Source: Azohydromonas aeria
GTDB lineage: Bacteria > Pseudomonadota > Gammaproteobacteria > Burkholderiales > Burkholderiaceae_C
Assembly (NCBI RefSeq): GCF_009760915.1
Contig: NZ_VIDQ01000038.1
Coordinates: 1 to 64,000 of the forward strand
Reading direction: 5' to 3'
Length of the DNA: 64,000 nt
The translations under genes were made by a program, and so were the position numbers. Below are positions 1 through 8,459 of this stretch, piece after piece (the stretch's first letter is position 1; every line of letters starts with the position of its first letter). The notes under the pieces were generated by a model, which worked only from the letters and a program-made list of their open reading frames with translations, did no database searches and was not told the origin of the DNA.

Positions 1-104
1 TCAGCTTGATCGGAACCGGCTGAGTAAGGGCACTTGGCGCCCATGAAACGCGCTTGGTCAAAGCCCTGGTGCCAGATGCGCTGGCGCTCTTTTCTGCTCA
101 ACAT
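1..104 (-). CDS. Small Rmf/CrpP-like protein, C-terminus cut by window edge
   Basis: An open frame of 34 codons starts at the ATG at 104-102 and runs off the left edge. Its core reads GFDQARFMGAKCPY. A Gly-aromatic start, a central Ala/Gly-rich turn and a CPY motif recall ribosome modulation factor and CrpP-type small proteins, where this stretch is followed by a Trp-containing second helix. That second half lies outside the window. The upstream GAG is a weak ribosome binding site. The call rests only on the short motif, so family membership is plausible, not proven. Confidence 0.42.
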   Translation of the reverse strand, partial: MLSRKERQRIWHQGFDQARFMGAKCPYSAGSDQA

Positions 105-215
105 CCAGCTCGAAAGGCAGCATGCCTGCTTGTCAGGACAGGGTAGATGTGAGCAATTGTCTTGCCGCAGCAATCAACTGCTGATGCAAAACACTCTTTG
201 GTGAGACTGCATGGT

Positions 216-244
216 TGATAACTCTAGGCGATGAGGAGTTATCA
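216..244. promoter_or_regulatory. Perfect 9-bp inverted repeat
   Basis: TGATAACTC at 216-224 is followed after 11 bases by its exact reverse complement at 236-244. No T-run follows on either strand, so a regulator operator or a structured transcript is more likely than an intrinsic terminator. No adjacent intact gene explains it. Confidence 0.4.
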
Positions 245-246
245 GT

Positions 247-360
247 AGCATCCTGGACCTGTCCAAGATCGCGAGGCCGGCAAGGTGATGCTCGAAGACG
301 CTAAGCTCGCGCCGGGCAAGGTGCTGGGCCGCGTGCTGGAGCTGCAGCACGCTCTGGCGG
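247..360 (+). pseudogene. Histidine-kinase HisKA-domain remnant
   Basis: Codons at 247-270 read SILDLSKI. After a one-base loss at 271-272, the frame resumes as EAGKVMLED and continues to about 360. ILDLSKIEAGK followed by a hydrophobic-Leu-Glu stretch is the classic end of the dimerisation/phosphoacceptor domain of hybrid histidine kinases. Neither the upstream H-box nor the ATPase domain is present. This is a short decayed fragment; assignment rests on that one motif. Confidence 0.42.
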
Positions 361-466
361 CCGTCCGTTGCCCCCTGCATCACCGCTTTCCTCCAGCCAC
401 CATCGAAGCGGCTTTCCATGGCGCACGCTCCTTCGCCGCAGCCCTTCGGCTGTGCAGGAGCAGGTC

Positions 467-1624
467 ATGCGAGCTGGGCCATCGATCGCGCCGCGCTGCG
501 GCGCCCGAACCGTCCGGGCCGGGGCGGCACTTTTTGCCACATTGCTAATCGGCGCCCACGCCGGCGCCGCGCCGGCCGCGCCACCGCAGTACCGCGTCAT
601 CAACCTCGGGCTGCTGGAGTTCCACTCCCGAGCCGACGCGCTGGACATCAACAACCGCGGCGAAGTGGTGGGCCGCTCCATCGACGGCGTACCCGACGGT
701 GAGACGCTGGGCTTCCTGTGGCGCCGCGGCATGATGCAGCCGCTGCGCGCGCCGGGCTTCGGCGACAGCAGCGCGCACAGCATCAACGAGCTCGGCCAAA
801 TTGGCCTGCAGGGCTTCGACCGCGACAACGCGGTGCCGCCCATTCCCTTCCTCTATGACAGCCGCGACGCCAGCGTGCGGCAGATCCCCACCCCGTCGGG
901 CGCGGGCACCGTCACTGCAATCAACGCCTCGGGCCAGGCCACGGGCATTGACGACGACGGCGGCCCGGCCGACGCCTACTTCTGGGACGGCACGGCCAGC
1001 CGGCGCCTGGCGCCCGGCGCGTCATCAAGCATCGGCAATGATGTCAACGACGCCGGCGTGGTGGTGGGCTACGCGCCCGGCGTGGACGGCCTGCAACGCG
1101 CCGCCCGCTGGGAAGATGGCACGCTTACCTTTGTCGGCGAGCCCTTCTCCGAGGCGAGCGCAATCAACGAGGCCGGACAGATCGTGGGGCAGTTGTTTAC
1201 CCGCGACGGCGACGAAATGCGCTTACGGGGATTCATCTACGACGACACGGGAGGCTTTCGGCTGCTCGACTCGGGCCGCGGGTTCGCCGGTGTCCAGGAC
1301 ATCAACGAACGCGGCTGGATCGTGGGCACGGTCGCGTTCGACGGTTCCAACCGACACGCGGCGTTGTGGCACGGCGAGACGCTGTACGACCTCAACACGC
1401 TACTCACGCCCGAATCCGACGCGGTCTGGACGCTGACCGAGGCGCGCGCCCTCAACGACCGCGGCTGGATCGTGGGCACCGGGGACACGCCAGGTACCGG
1501 CGGCCCCGCCGCCTTCCTGGCCGTGCCGGTGCCCGAACCCGGCGCATGGGCGTTGATGCTCGCAGGGGTGACAGTGGCCGGTGCGGTAGCGCGCCGGCGT
1601 GCTGTCCAGCACATGCTGCGATAG
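467..1624 (+). CDS. HAF-repeat PEP-CTERM sorted extracellular protein
   Basis: The start ATG at 467 is preceded by AGGAG at 456-460, so the longer open frame upstream is not used. The protein has about 385 residues. An N-terminal signal peptide (hydrophobic core AALFATLLIGAHAGA) is followed by repeated units with the INxxGxxVG pattern: DINNRGEVVG, SINELGQIG, AINASGQATG, DVNDAGVVVG, AINEAGQIVG, DINERGWIVG and ALNDRGWIVG. These are typical of extracellular HAF-repeat beta-propeller-like proteins. The C-terminus carries VPEPGAWALMLAG, a hydrophobic helix and the basic tail RRR. This is a PEP-CTERM sorting tag recognised by exosortase, so the protein is probably exported with exopolysaccharide. 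No exosortase gene is in the window. Function is unknown. Confidence 0.88.
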   Translation: MRAGPSIAPRCGARTVRAGAALFATLLIGAHAGAAPAAPPQYRVINLGLLEFHSRADALDINNRGEVVGRSIDGVPDGETLGFLWRRGMMQPLRAPGFGDSSAHSINELGQIGLQGFDRDNAVPPIPFLYDSRDASVRQIPTPSGAGTVTAINASGQATGIDDDGGPADAYFWDGTASRRLAPGASSSIGNDVNDAGVVVGYAPGVDGLQRAARWEDGTLTFVGEPFSEASAINEAGQIVGQLFTRDGDEMRLRGFIYDDTGGFRLLDSGRGFAGVQDINERGWIVGTVAFDGSNRHAALWHGETLYDLNTLLTPESDAVWTLTEARALNDRGWIVGTGDTPGTGGPAAFLAVPVPEPGAWALMLAGVTVAGAVARRRAVQHMLR

Positions 1625-2235
1625 CGACAGTGCTGTTCTTCGCCTTGGAGTGATGGACAACGGGAGTATCGTGGCCCTGTTCATCCCCGGTCCGTGAGGG
1701 AGAGCATGTTGCGGGCTGCTGATCGCCATCTGGGCACTACCGTCTCGCTGACGCTCGTCAACTCCGGGCCGGTCGAGCTCCGACTGCGCATGTGGCTGGC
1801 CCGGCTCCCTTGGCGGCGCTGATTGCGTTGACCGCCGCCAGCTACCACACCTGCAACCAAGTCCCAAAAAAGCTCACGCGAAGACATGGCGGGCGCAGCT
1901 ACCACGCCGATGGCCCTAGGACAAGCTGCACCCGCGCTGTACCGGGCGGCACCAGCCCCTGTCACTAACGACGAGTTGTTCCAGCCATGACGCTGTCCGT
2001 CTGACTCCCGGGCTGCGCTGGAGCGCCCGCCAGGATGCAGCGGCTCGGATAACTCCCGGGGCCAGGGCAGCGCTTGGCGGGGCTGCAATAGCCCAATCCT
2101 GGGCACATGCTCCGGCAACGCCAAGGCTGGAGTTGTCGTCCTTTTTGAGAAGAATGGTGCGCCGCCGACCGATTTCTCATTGTGTGACAAGCACTTACGG
2201 CAGGCGAATGCTCGACCTTACGTGGCTGTAGCTAA
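1625..2235. other. Gene-free stretch between PEP-CTERM loci
   Basis: No open frame here has a convincing start, length or motif. Short coding-like patches occur, for example an open stretch at about 2080-2230 reading SGNAKAGVVVLFEKNG in one frame. None could be matched to a family. The stretch probably holds degenerate sequence belonging to the broken PEP-CTERM gene downstream. Confidence 0.4.
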
Positions 2236-3015
2236 CCCCTTGATTTTCTTGAAGTTTTTACGTCGAAGCGCACCGTTTTTCCCGAAAAGGACGATAACTC
2301 CGAGTTGGTCGACCTGGACCCCGGCGATGGCATCACGCCCACTGTGAAGTTCACTGGCCAGTCCATGGCCCGCGTCAAGTACGCAGGGTACTGCGGCAAT
2401 TGCAAGGACTTTGGCAGCTTCACGGAGCCGGCCAGCGTCGGCTTCTTCCCCAACAGCTCAGCCGCGGTGTCGCAGGATGGCCTGTTCGCCTCCAGCGCCG
2501 ACGGCAGTTTCGGCCTTGCGGCGGCGGACTTTCCTGATTTGAGCAACCAGCGCTACGTGACCAAAACCGTGGCGCGCTATGAGGGCGTGCCCGGCATGCC
2601 GCTGTTCCAACTGTCCGCCCACACCGGGTTGCGCATCACCGGTCAGTACACGCTGGATGTCAAGGTCGATCCCTTCCGCAACCCCTCACCCCTGCTGCGC
2701 GGCACGGAGTCCGGCACCGCCGGCGTGTTCTTCACTTCCCGCTTCCTTGACGGGGACAACCCCACACGCTCCGTCACGGCCCAGTCCGATTGACAGTCCC
2801 CGCCGGACGAGGTGCACGAGACCGGGGAAATCTCGGTGTTCATGCGCAACGACCTGAGCCACCAGGCCACGCTGTGGGGCAAGTGGGGCAAGTGGGGCGT
2901 GGTCGCTTTTTCCGCCGTGCCGGGCGTTCCCGAGCCCTCGACCTACGCGCTCATGCTGGCCGGGGTTGGCTTGGTGGGCTGGGTTGCCAGGCGGCGTTCA
3001 GCGCGGCAGCCATAG
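2236..3015 (+). pseudogene. PEP-CTERM protein gene, 5'-truncated and split by a stop
   Basis: One frame is open from 2236 (after TAA at 2233) and contains CNC and other extracellular-type sequence. It is interrupted by a single TGA at 2791-2793 after SVTAQSD, then continues in the same frame through EVHETGEISVFMRNDLSHQ to the sorting tag VPEPSTYALMLAGVGLVGW followed by ARRR. The PEP-CTERM tag therefore lies downstream of the stop. No signal peptide or good start precedes the frame, so the 5' end is also lost. A sequencing error could explain the stop, but the missing signal peptide argues for real decay. The ancestral protein was probably secreted. Confidence 0.75.
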
Positions 3016-3073
3016 GGTTGAGTGAAGTGTCCCAGGGCTGGTCGCGCCAGCCCCATCTGCAAGGAGCCCGACC

Positions 3074-3345
3074 GTTAACAGGAAACAGCTTATTCAAAAC
3101 GCCGCTGCGGCAGCGTTGGCTGCAGCAGCTACTGCCGTTGCGGCTCAAGGTAATGGCTCGCACTATCTCGTGTAGAGCATTGACGCGATGACGGGCCTGT
3201 TTGGCACCCAGAGCGTGTCGATCAACGCACGCGGTGACCTGATTGGCACAGACGGGCGGGGCATGGGCTTCATCTTCAGCAAGGGTCAGCAGGTGGACTT
3301 GGGTTTCTCTGTAGATCCCTTCGACCTCAACGACCGCGGGAAAGG
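3074..3345 (+). pseudogene. HAF-repeat protein remnant, start lost, stop inside
   Basis: An AAGGAG at 3061-3066 precedes a frame starting NRKQLIQNAAAAALAAAA, a good signal peptide, but the expected start codon at 3074-3076 is GTT. The frame continues QGNGSHYLV, hits TAG at 3173-3175, then reads SIDAMTGLFGTQSVSINARG with a HAF-like INARGDLIG unit and DLNDRG. At about 3344 it breaks into an unrelated sequence repeated at 10.1 kb. At least three lesions (start, stop, truncation) make this a clear pseudogene of the same family as the gene at 467-1624. Confidence 0.66.
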
Positions 3346-3453
3346 GCAGTCGCGATGGGCCCGCCGGCACCTCGCCGCACCAGCGCATGTCCAGCGGGCT
3401 TGCGGTGGCAACGGCGTCGATCAGTTGCCCTCCACCGTCAACAGCACCCGCGC
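3344..3453. repeat. Dispersed repeat, copy A (copy B at 10108-10216)
   Basis: This 110-base segment aligns with 10108-10216 over its whole length with about 15 mismatches and one single-base gap (hand alignment, roughly 85% identity). It starts with the shared GGGCAGTCGCGAT. Copy B overlaps the last 11 codons of the beta-lactamase gene and the sequence just after it. Copy A cuts off the HAF pseudogene, so it marks a recombination junction. Confidence 0.7.
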
Positions 3454-3555
3454 CAAACGCACAAACTGCTCGTGGGACTTTGGGTGCCAAGCCCAAACCG
3501 GCACCATCATTCAAGCGTCGCTGGCCCCGGCCAGGTATGCCCTCCACCCGGCGAG

Positions 3556-4197
3556 CTAGATCTCGTCGATGGACGTCGAGACGGGTGCAGGCCCGTTGGC
3601 CCGGTCGGCCAGGGAGAAGCGGTCGGTGGTGCGCGTGTAGAAGCTCGCACCGAAGCGGGCAACCGGGTGATAGTCGCGCAGGTTCACGCGCCAGGTCTGG
3701 GTATCGATCAGGCCGTCCCGCGCCGCAAGCCACTTGATGCGGCCGATGAAGACGTAGCGGCTGGGTGTCTCCAGCGTTTCATGCAGCACGCATTCGAAGG
3801 CGATGGGTGCCTCCAGGATGCGCGGCGAAGCGACGCAGCGTGACGGCACGGGTGTCAGCCCCACCGCAGCAAGTTCGCTCACGTTTGAGGGGAACGCTGC
3901 GCCGCAGGCGTGCATCTTCTGCGCCATCGGCTCGTCCGACATGTGGACCACGAACTCGCCGCTATGCAAGATGTTGGCCGCCGTGTCCTTAAGCCGCCCG
4001 TCCTGGAGACGGTTGATGCTGATCATCAGGATGGGCGGGTCCTCCCCGATCATGTTGAACATCGAGAAGGGCGCGGCATTGGCTACTCCAGCGGCGCTCA
4101 GTGTCGTCACCAGGGCGATGGGCCGCGGGACGATCAGGCTGGCCATCAGCTTGTAGCGCTGGTAGCTGGTGATGCTGTCGAAATCGACTTCGGTCAT
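3556..4197 (-). CDS. Flavin reductase-like FMN-binding split-barrel protein
   Basis: The product has 213 residues from the ATG at 4197 (MTEVDFDS). A TTG/ATG pair at 4239/4236 could add 13-14 residues but has no better ribosome site and adds non-conserved sequence. The core IVPRPIALVTTLSAAGVANAAPFSMFN is the flavin-binding signature of the flavin reductase-like family (RPIA-type split barrel). Such proteins supply reduced FMN to two-component monooxygenases or act as flavoproteins in aromatic metabolism. It lies 122 bases downstream of a Bug-protein gene on the same strand, so co-transcription is plausible. The physiological partner is unknown. Confidence 0.82.
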   Translation of the reverse strand: MTEVDFDSITSYQRYKLMASLIVPRPIALVTTLSAAGVANAAPFSMFNMIGEDPPILMISINRLQDGRLKDTAANILHSGEFVVHMSDEPMAQKMHACGAAFPSNVSELAAVGLTPVPSRCVASPRILEAPIAFECVLHETLETPSRYVFIGRIKWLAARDGLIDTQTWRVNLRDYHPVARFGASFYTRTTDRFSLADRANGPAPVSTSIDEI

Positions 4198-4318
4198 CGG
4201 TTCGTGGTCCTGGTGCGGACGGCGTTCCGCACCCATCAATGGAATAGAGCGGCGCCCCGACCCGGAAGGGCCGAGGCCGCCGCCTGTAGAAAGCAGAGCG
4301 CGACGGTCGCTCGACGGG

Positions 4319-5299
4319 TCAAGCGATCACTTCCACGCTGGCCCGCTTGGCCACTGCGCTCCAGTTGGTGATCTGCGACCGAATGAGCTGAGCGAACTCG
4401 TTGCCCAGCACGGGCGTCTTGCGCGGCAGCGTCTGCAGCTCTTCTAGGCGCACCATGACATCGGGCTTGGCTAGGATCTGGGGGATGAGTGTGGTCAGGC
4501 GCTGAGCAATGGGCGCAGGCAGGTTCTTGGGCCCTGACAGGCCCAGCCACTGCGAACCGGTGAGCGAAGGGAAGCCCTGCTCGGCAAAAGTGGGGATGTT
4601 GGGCAAGGCCGGCAGGCGGCTGGGCGTGGACACGGCAAGCGCGCGCAGGGTACCGCCCTTGAGCTGGTTGACGTTCGTGGTCACCGGGTCGAAGACAGTG
4701 TCGATCTGCCCGCCCAGCAGATCCTGCATCGCCGGAGCGCTGCCCTGGTAGGGAACGTGATCCTGCTGATCGGCCTGACTCTCGATCTTGAGCAACTCGC
4801 CATACAGGTGGTTGGCGGAGCCGACGCCCGAGGTGCCATAGCGAACCGGCTTGGTCTTGGCCGCGGCCAGGTATTGCGCCAGCGTCTGGTAGGGCGATTG
4901 CGCACGCACCAGCATCACCATGGGCGCTTCCACCAGCATGCCCATGTGCGTGAAGTCATTCACCGGATCGAAAGGCAGGGTGCGGCGCGTGGCGGCGGCG
5001 AAGACATGGACCGACGCATGGCTCACCAGCAGCGAATAGCCGTCGGCGGGCTGCCGGGAGGCATACTCGGTGCCGATCAGGCCCCCGGCACCCGGTCGGT
5101 TCTCGACCACGACGGTCTGCGACAACGCCTGCGACAGGTGAGGCGCCATCAGCCGCGCCACGGTGTCCACCAGACCGCCGGGCGGATATTGGCAGATCAG
5201 GCGGATGGTGCCCTTGGCGGGCCAGGTCGATGATTGGGCATTTGCCCAGGGGGCGATCAGGCCCGCGGCGCCGGCGGCCAGCAGATCACGACGTTTCAT
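4319..5299 (-). CDS. Bug/TctC-family periplasmic solute-binding protein
   Basis: The product has 326 residues. The N-terminus MKRRDLLAAGAAGLIAPWANA is a Tat-like or Sec signal peptide. The family motifs are present: IRLICQYPPGGLVDTVARL near the start, VVENRPGAGGLIGTEYA, the central YGTSGVGSANHLYGELL and VPYQGSAPAMQDLLGGQID. Bug proteins bind small carboxylates in the periplasm. Most are orphan, lacking cognate TctAB membrane partners, as here. A GAGGAG-type ribosome site lies just before the ATG at 5299. The downstream flavin-reductase gene suggests a small catabolic operon of unknown substrate. This is one of five Bug genes in the window. Confidence 0.92.
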   Translation of the reverse strand: MKRRDLLAAGAAGLIAPWANAQSSTWPAKGTIRLICQYPPGGLVDTVARLMAPHLSQALSQTVVVENRPGAGGLIGTEYASRQPADGYSLLVSHASVHVFAAATRRTLPFDPVNDFTHMGMLVEAPMVMLVRAQSPYQTLAQYLAAAKTKPVRYGTSGVGSANHLYGELLKIESQADQQDHVPYQGSAPAMQDLLGGQIDTVFDPVTTNVNQLKGGTLRALAVSTPSRLPALPNIPTFAEQGFPSLTGSQWLGLSGPKNLPAPIAQRLTTLIPQILAKPDVMVRLEELQTLPRKTPVLGNEFAQLIRSQITNWSAVAKRASVEVIA

Positions 5300-5570
5300 C
5301 AGTACTCCTCGCTTGTTTTGGGATGGGCTGGGTCACGACGATGCCCAAGACGCCTTTGACGGGGGTATCGTTAGCACCAGCTATGCCAGTGCAGCGCTGG
5401 CGAAATGCGCCAACGTGGGGCGGCCAGGTCGCTGGCCAGGCGTGGATTGCCCACTCATGCAGCGTTTTTGCACACTGCCGGTGCATACACTTTGGCACCA
5501 TGGGCAAGCGCCGGTAGTGAGTCCCGCCAGGACACCAGCGCACCTGCCGTTACTCCGTCATCGGGATCAA

Positions 5571-5951
5571 ATGCCTTCGCCCATCAGCAGCAGCGGCACA
5601 GCCCAGGCCTTCATCTCGCGGCTGCGTTCGCTGGGCGCGCGCTTCGCGCTGGACGACTTCGGCGCGGGGCTGTCGTCGTTCAGCTACCTGCGCACGCTGC
5701 AAGCCGACCTGCTCAAGATCGACGACAGCTTCGTCAGGAACCTGGACCAGGATGCCCAGCACTGAGCCATCGTGGAGTCCATCCACCGCGTGGCTTCCGC
5801 CTTCGACATGCGCACCGTGGCGGAATGGGTCGAGAACGAAGCGGTCCTGGACAAGCTGCGTGCCATCGGCATCGACTACGCGCAGGGCTGGCACACGGGC
5901 CGGCCGGTGGCGGCCGAGAGCTGGAGCGCATCCCGGCAGCACATGGCCTGA
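5571..5951 (+). pseudogene. EAL-domain phosphodiesterase remnant
   Basis: The frame holds AFISRLRSLGARFALDDFG, then SFSYLRTLQADLLKIDDSFVR, classic EAL-domain sequence with the DDFG and KIDDSF metal/loop motifs. A TGA at 5763-5765 interrupts it, and the same frame continues AIVESIHRVASAFDMRTVAEWVE and YAQGWHTGRP to a natural end at 5951. The catalytic EAL motif itself and everything N-terminal are missing. It is the last quarter of a c-di-GMP phosphodiesterase with an internal stop, hence non-functional. Confidence 0.78.
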
Positions 5952-6119
5952 TTGGCACATGTCCGTGTGGCGCAAGTCACGCATTGAAGCCAAGCATGCC
6001 GGGCGCTGCTTGCGCTGGCCGTTGAGACTGCAGCCATTCGCGCTGAATCAACGCTGCACCCGCCTCTACCACTTCATGCAGTCATACAGCGTCCGACCAC
6101 TTGGTATCGCTTTGCTTCG

Positions 6120-6330
6120 GTGATCCTAAGCTTTGCAGCGCTGTTCAGCCACCGCACCTGGGCGCATACCCAGGAACTGCTCATGGGGGCGGTGCTGGCG
6201 CCGGGCATACGCACCGCGGCCGGCGTGCTGCGGGTGCTGGGGCGCGCAGGCAAAGCCAAGGTTAAGGACAATCAACGGCCTCGGTCGCCGAATCAACCGC
6301 GGTGCCGCCGGACGCTTACGCTGAGGTGGC
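6120..6330 (+). pseudogene. Transposase N-terminal remnant (DDE superfamily)
   Basis: The frame reads FAALFSHRTWAHTQELLMG then LAPGIRTAAGVLRVLG. This matches the N-terminus of DDE-superfamily transposases of the IS701-like type (FAPLFS..W..AQ.LL.GAILAPG.RTV..ALRVMG). After about 6258 the homologous signal moves to another frame (INGLGRRINRG), showing a frameshift, and the catalytic domain is absent. No terminal inverted repeats were seen. It is a dead insertion-sequence fragment in a decayed region. Confidence 0.6.
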
Positions 6331-6413
6331 CGCTGGCAGCGGCTAACCAATTGGCGGTGTGAGTTGACTCCGGACGCACGGCTGCGAAGAGCACGGCACG
6401 GGTATACACGCGT

Positions 6414-6430
6414 CGAGCTGCGACAGCTCG
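6414..6430. terminator. Short GC hairpin past the TIR gene
   Basis: CGAGCTG, the loop CGA and CAGCTCG form a perfect 7-bp stem about 85 bases beyond the stop codon of the minus-strand TIR gene. No U-tract follows, so it could act only as a weak or Rho-assisted terminator. Confidence 0.25.
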
Positions 6431-6512
6431 GTGGAGTCATTGTGCGGAAGCGGCAGGTGCGCGATGCCGAAGCCGGCCGAGCCGATCCTCATCTGAGCGT
6501 TGGTAGCTGGTG

Positions 6513-7745
6513 CTATGCCGCGACCCATGAAGCCAGGGTGGCCAGCGCTAGCAGTATCGCCAGCCACAGCAGCGTGGCGCTACAGGCCGCCACGTTGCCG
6601 GCGCCCAGGGCAATCCGAAAGGTCGCCCAGCCCCTGATGCACCACACGAGGCCCGCCAGCCAAGCCGCACTGCCAATGACGACGCCCGCCAGCGCCGGAC
6701 CCCGCAACGCTTGCGCCAGCAGGGCGGACGCCGCGGGCAGCCCCACGGTGCCTTCCCGGCTTGCCTGCGCGATGAAGTGCTCCAGCACCAACGGCTGCAC
6801 CAGTTCGACACCCAGGAGCATCACGAAGGCGCCGACGCAGAAGTACAGCCACGCGCCCGCGAAGAGGTACGCAAAAGGCGTGGCGACACGCCGCCAGCCC
6901 GGTGCGCGCCGCACCAGGCGCCAAGCTGCCGCCAGCGTTGCCGACAACGCCGCGGCCACGAGCAGCCCGAGCGTGATGCCCGGCGCCAGCCAGCGCAGCG
7001 GTGGCCCTTGCAGCGCCATGCCCAGCAGCAGGTTGCCCAGCGCCAGGCACAGCACCAGCATCGCCAGCGAACGCAGCAGCGCGCCGTCGGCGCCAGCAGC
7101 CACGCCGTTGCCCATCCGACGCGCAATAAGTGCGCGGGGATGGACCAGCAGTTCCATGAGATCGATCGCGAGCCCCACCGGATGGCGCCACCAAGTGCCC
7201 GCGATCTGGCCATGTAACGAGGCGGGAGCGATGCCGTACTGCGATGCCAGCACGCCAATGAGCGCCGTCGTGTCGGCGTCCCAGCGGTCGTTGGCCAGCG
7301 CCACAGCCTGGCAACTCGCAAACGCCTGGATCGAGGGCGGCAGCTCATGCGACTGCGGCATCCGGGCGCCCTCCAGCAACACCGGGATCACCGGCTTGCC
7401 ATGGGCCAGCGCCAACTCGATCTCGCGCCGCACGAAGTCCTGCGGATCGTCGAGCCGGCGCCAGCCGTCTCTCGTTGCCGCCTGCAGCCAGTTTGGGCCT
7501 ACCAGCGCCAGCACCACCGTGGCCCCACCCAGCGCGCGCTCCAGTGTCTGGACGAAGTCCGCGCCGGGCACGATATCGCCCACGTCGAGGAAGACTTGGT
7601 CGGCACCGAACTCGGCGTGCAATCGGTCGGCAAGCCGGCCAGCGGCAGCAGGGCAGTCCTGTCGGCGGTAGTTGATGAAGATTTCGGCCACGTGAGGGAG
7701 CTCGGCCATCAGCCGTGTGGTGCCGGGTTCCAGATCTTGCCGCAT
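6513..7745 (-). CDS. TIR-domain protein with C-terminal membrane segments
   Basis: The product has 410 residues from the ATG at 7745, with AGGG about seven bases upstream. Residues about 20-150 form a TIR domain of the bacterial TIR_2 type: IFINYRRQD, then RLADRL, VFLDVGDIVPGADF, VLALVGPNWL and FVRREIELAL, whose Glu is where the NADase catalytic Glu is expected. After residue 200 come about six hydrophobic segments with basic loops, resembling a polytopic membrane domain. Bacterial TIR proteins often deplete NAD in antiphage defence or signal in the cell; no such role is shown here. A small coiled-coil gene lies directly upstream on the same strand. Confidence 0.8.
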   Translation of the reverse strand: MRQDLEPGTTRLMAELPHVAEIFINYRRQDCPAAAGRLADRLHAEFGADQVFLDVGDIVPGADFVQTLERALGGATVVLALVGPNWLQAATRDGWRRLDDPQDFVRREIELALAHGKPVIPVLLEGARMPQSHELPPSIQAFASCQAVALANDRWDADTTALIGVLASQYGIAPASLHGQIAGTWWRHPVGLAIDLMELLVHPRALIARRMGNGVAAGADGALLRSLAMLVLCLALGNLLLGMALQGPPLRWLAPGITLGLLVAAALSATLAAAWRLVRRAPGWRRVATPFAYLFAGAWLYFCVGAFVMLLGVELVQPLVLEHFIAQASREGTVGLPAASALLAQALRGPALAGVVIGSAAWLAGLVWCIRGWATFRIALGAGNVAACSATLLWLAILLALATLASWVAA

Positions 7746-7766
7746 TGCCCTTGCAGATTGGCCGCT

Positions 7767-8027
7767 TCAGCACGTTGAGCGGCCACCCTGGCTTGCCATC
7801 GCGCTCCTTGGTCTGGCCTTTTTCTCGCCCACGGCCATCAACTGCTCCAGCTCCGCACGCTCGTGCCGGAGTTGGTCGCACAGGCCTTGCAGCGCAGCCC
7901 ACTTGTCGGCCGTGCCGCGCAGGGTGCGGGCCAGCTCCGTGATCAGGTCCAGCTGCGCAGTGACTCGGCGCTCTGCCTCGATGACGCGCCGCCTCGCCCT
8001 TTCCACGGGCGTCTTGTACGGCTCCAT
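7767..8027 (-). CDS. Small predicted coiled-coil protein upstream of TIR gene
   Basis: An 86-residue frame starts at the ATG at 8027 (MEPYKTPVERARRRVIEAERR). It is rich in Arg, Glu and Ala with heptad-like leucines up to residue 65, predicting one long helix or coiled coil. It has no signal peptide or membrane segment. It ends 22 bases before the TIR gene start on the same strand, so the two are likely co-transcribed. No family was recognised. A structural or regulatory partner of the TIR protein is possible but unproven. Confidence 0.55.
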   Translation of the reverse strand: MEPYKTPVERARRRVIEAERRVTAQLDLITELARTLRGTADKWAALQGLCDQLRHERAELEQLMAVGEKKARPRSAMASQGGRSTC

Positions 8028-8258
8028 CGGGCGCTCCCTGTTCGCCGGCTTCGTGGGCCAGCGCAGGATGATGCTTTTCAGGAGTCCACGGAGTATTGAC
8101 GATCAAGATCAAACCGGCGCCGTAGCCCAGTGCGCGCGGTCCCGATCGGGGCAGCCTCATGCTCCCAGGCCGCCGCGGCCATGGCTGGGACTGACGGCCG
8201 CGTCACGGCACCCGCCTATCCTGCCGTCATGCAATACGAAGCGGGATGGGAACAGGCC

Positions 8259-8459
8259 ATGCTGAAGATGGACGTCGAGCGCAGCGTGCTGGTGCTGGTT
8301 GATTACTGGGGACAGCTCATGCCGGCCATCAACGGTGCCGAGGCCGTGGTCGAGGCAGCGCTGGTGCTGTTCGAGTGGGTCCGCCCCTGCCGCCATCCGC
8401 AGTTCAAGACGGTGCTGGAGTTGGTCAAGCGCCGCACCAGTGCCAGCTTGCCTGGTTGA
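8259..8459 (+). pseudogene. Isochorismatase-family N-terminal fragment
   Basis: The first residues after the ATG at 8259 read MLKMDVERSVLVLVDYWGQL then MPAINGAEAVVEAALVL. This matches the first strand and helix of cysteine hydrolases of the isochorismatase family, including the catalytic Asp in LVLVDYQ (here LVLVDYW). The homology stops after about 45 residues, and the rest (catalytic Lys and Cys) is missing. The remaining 20 codons are unrelated. It is a truncated gene remnant. Confidence 0.6.

Noticed and set aside
2791..2793. TGA considered as a selenocysteine codon
   Set aside because: The host protein is a PEP-CTERM relative with no redox motif, no SECIS-like hairpin was seen, and the gene also lacks its 5' end. 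Pseudogenisation is simpler.
3385..3480. Second beta-lactamase remnant on the minus strand (frame ending ARVLLTVEGN)
   Set aside because: The similarity to the beta-lactamase end covers only the shared 110-bp repeat. Upstream codons show no beta-lactamase motifs, so it is treated as a repeat, not a gene remnant.
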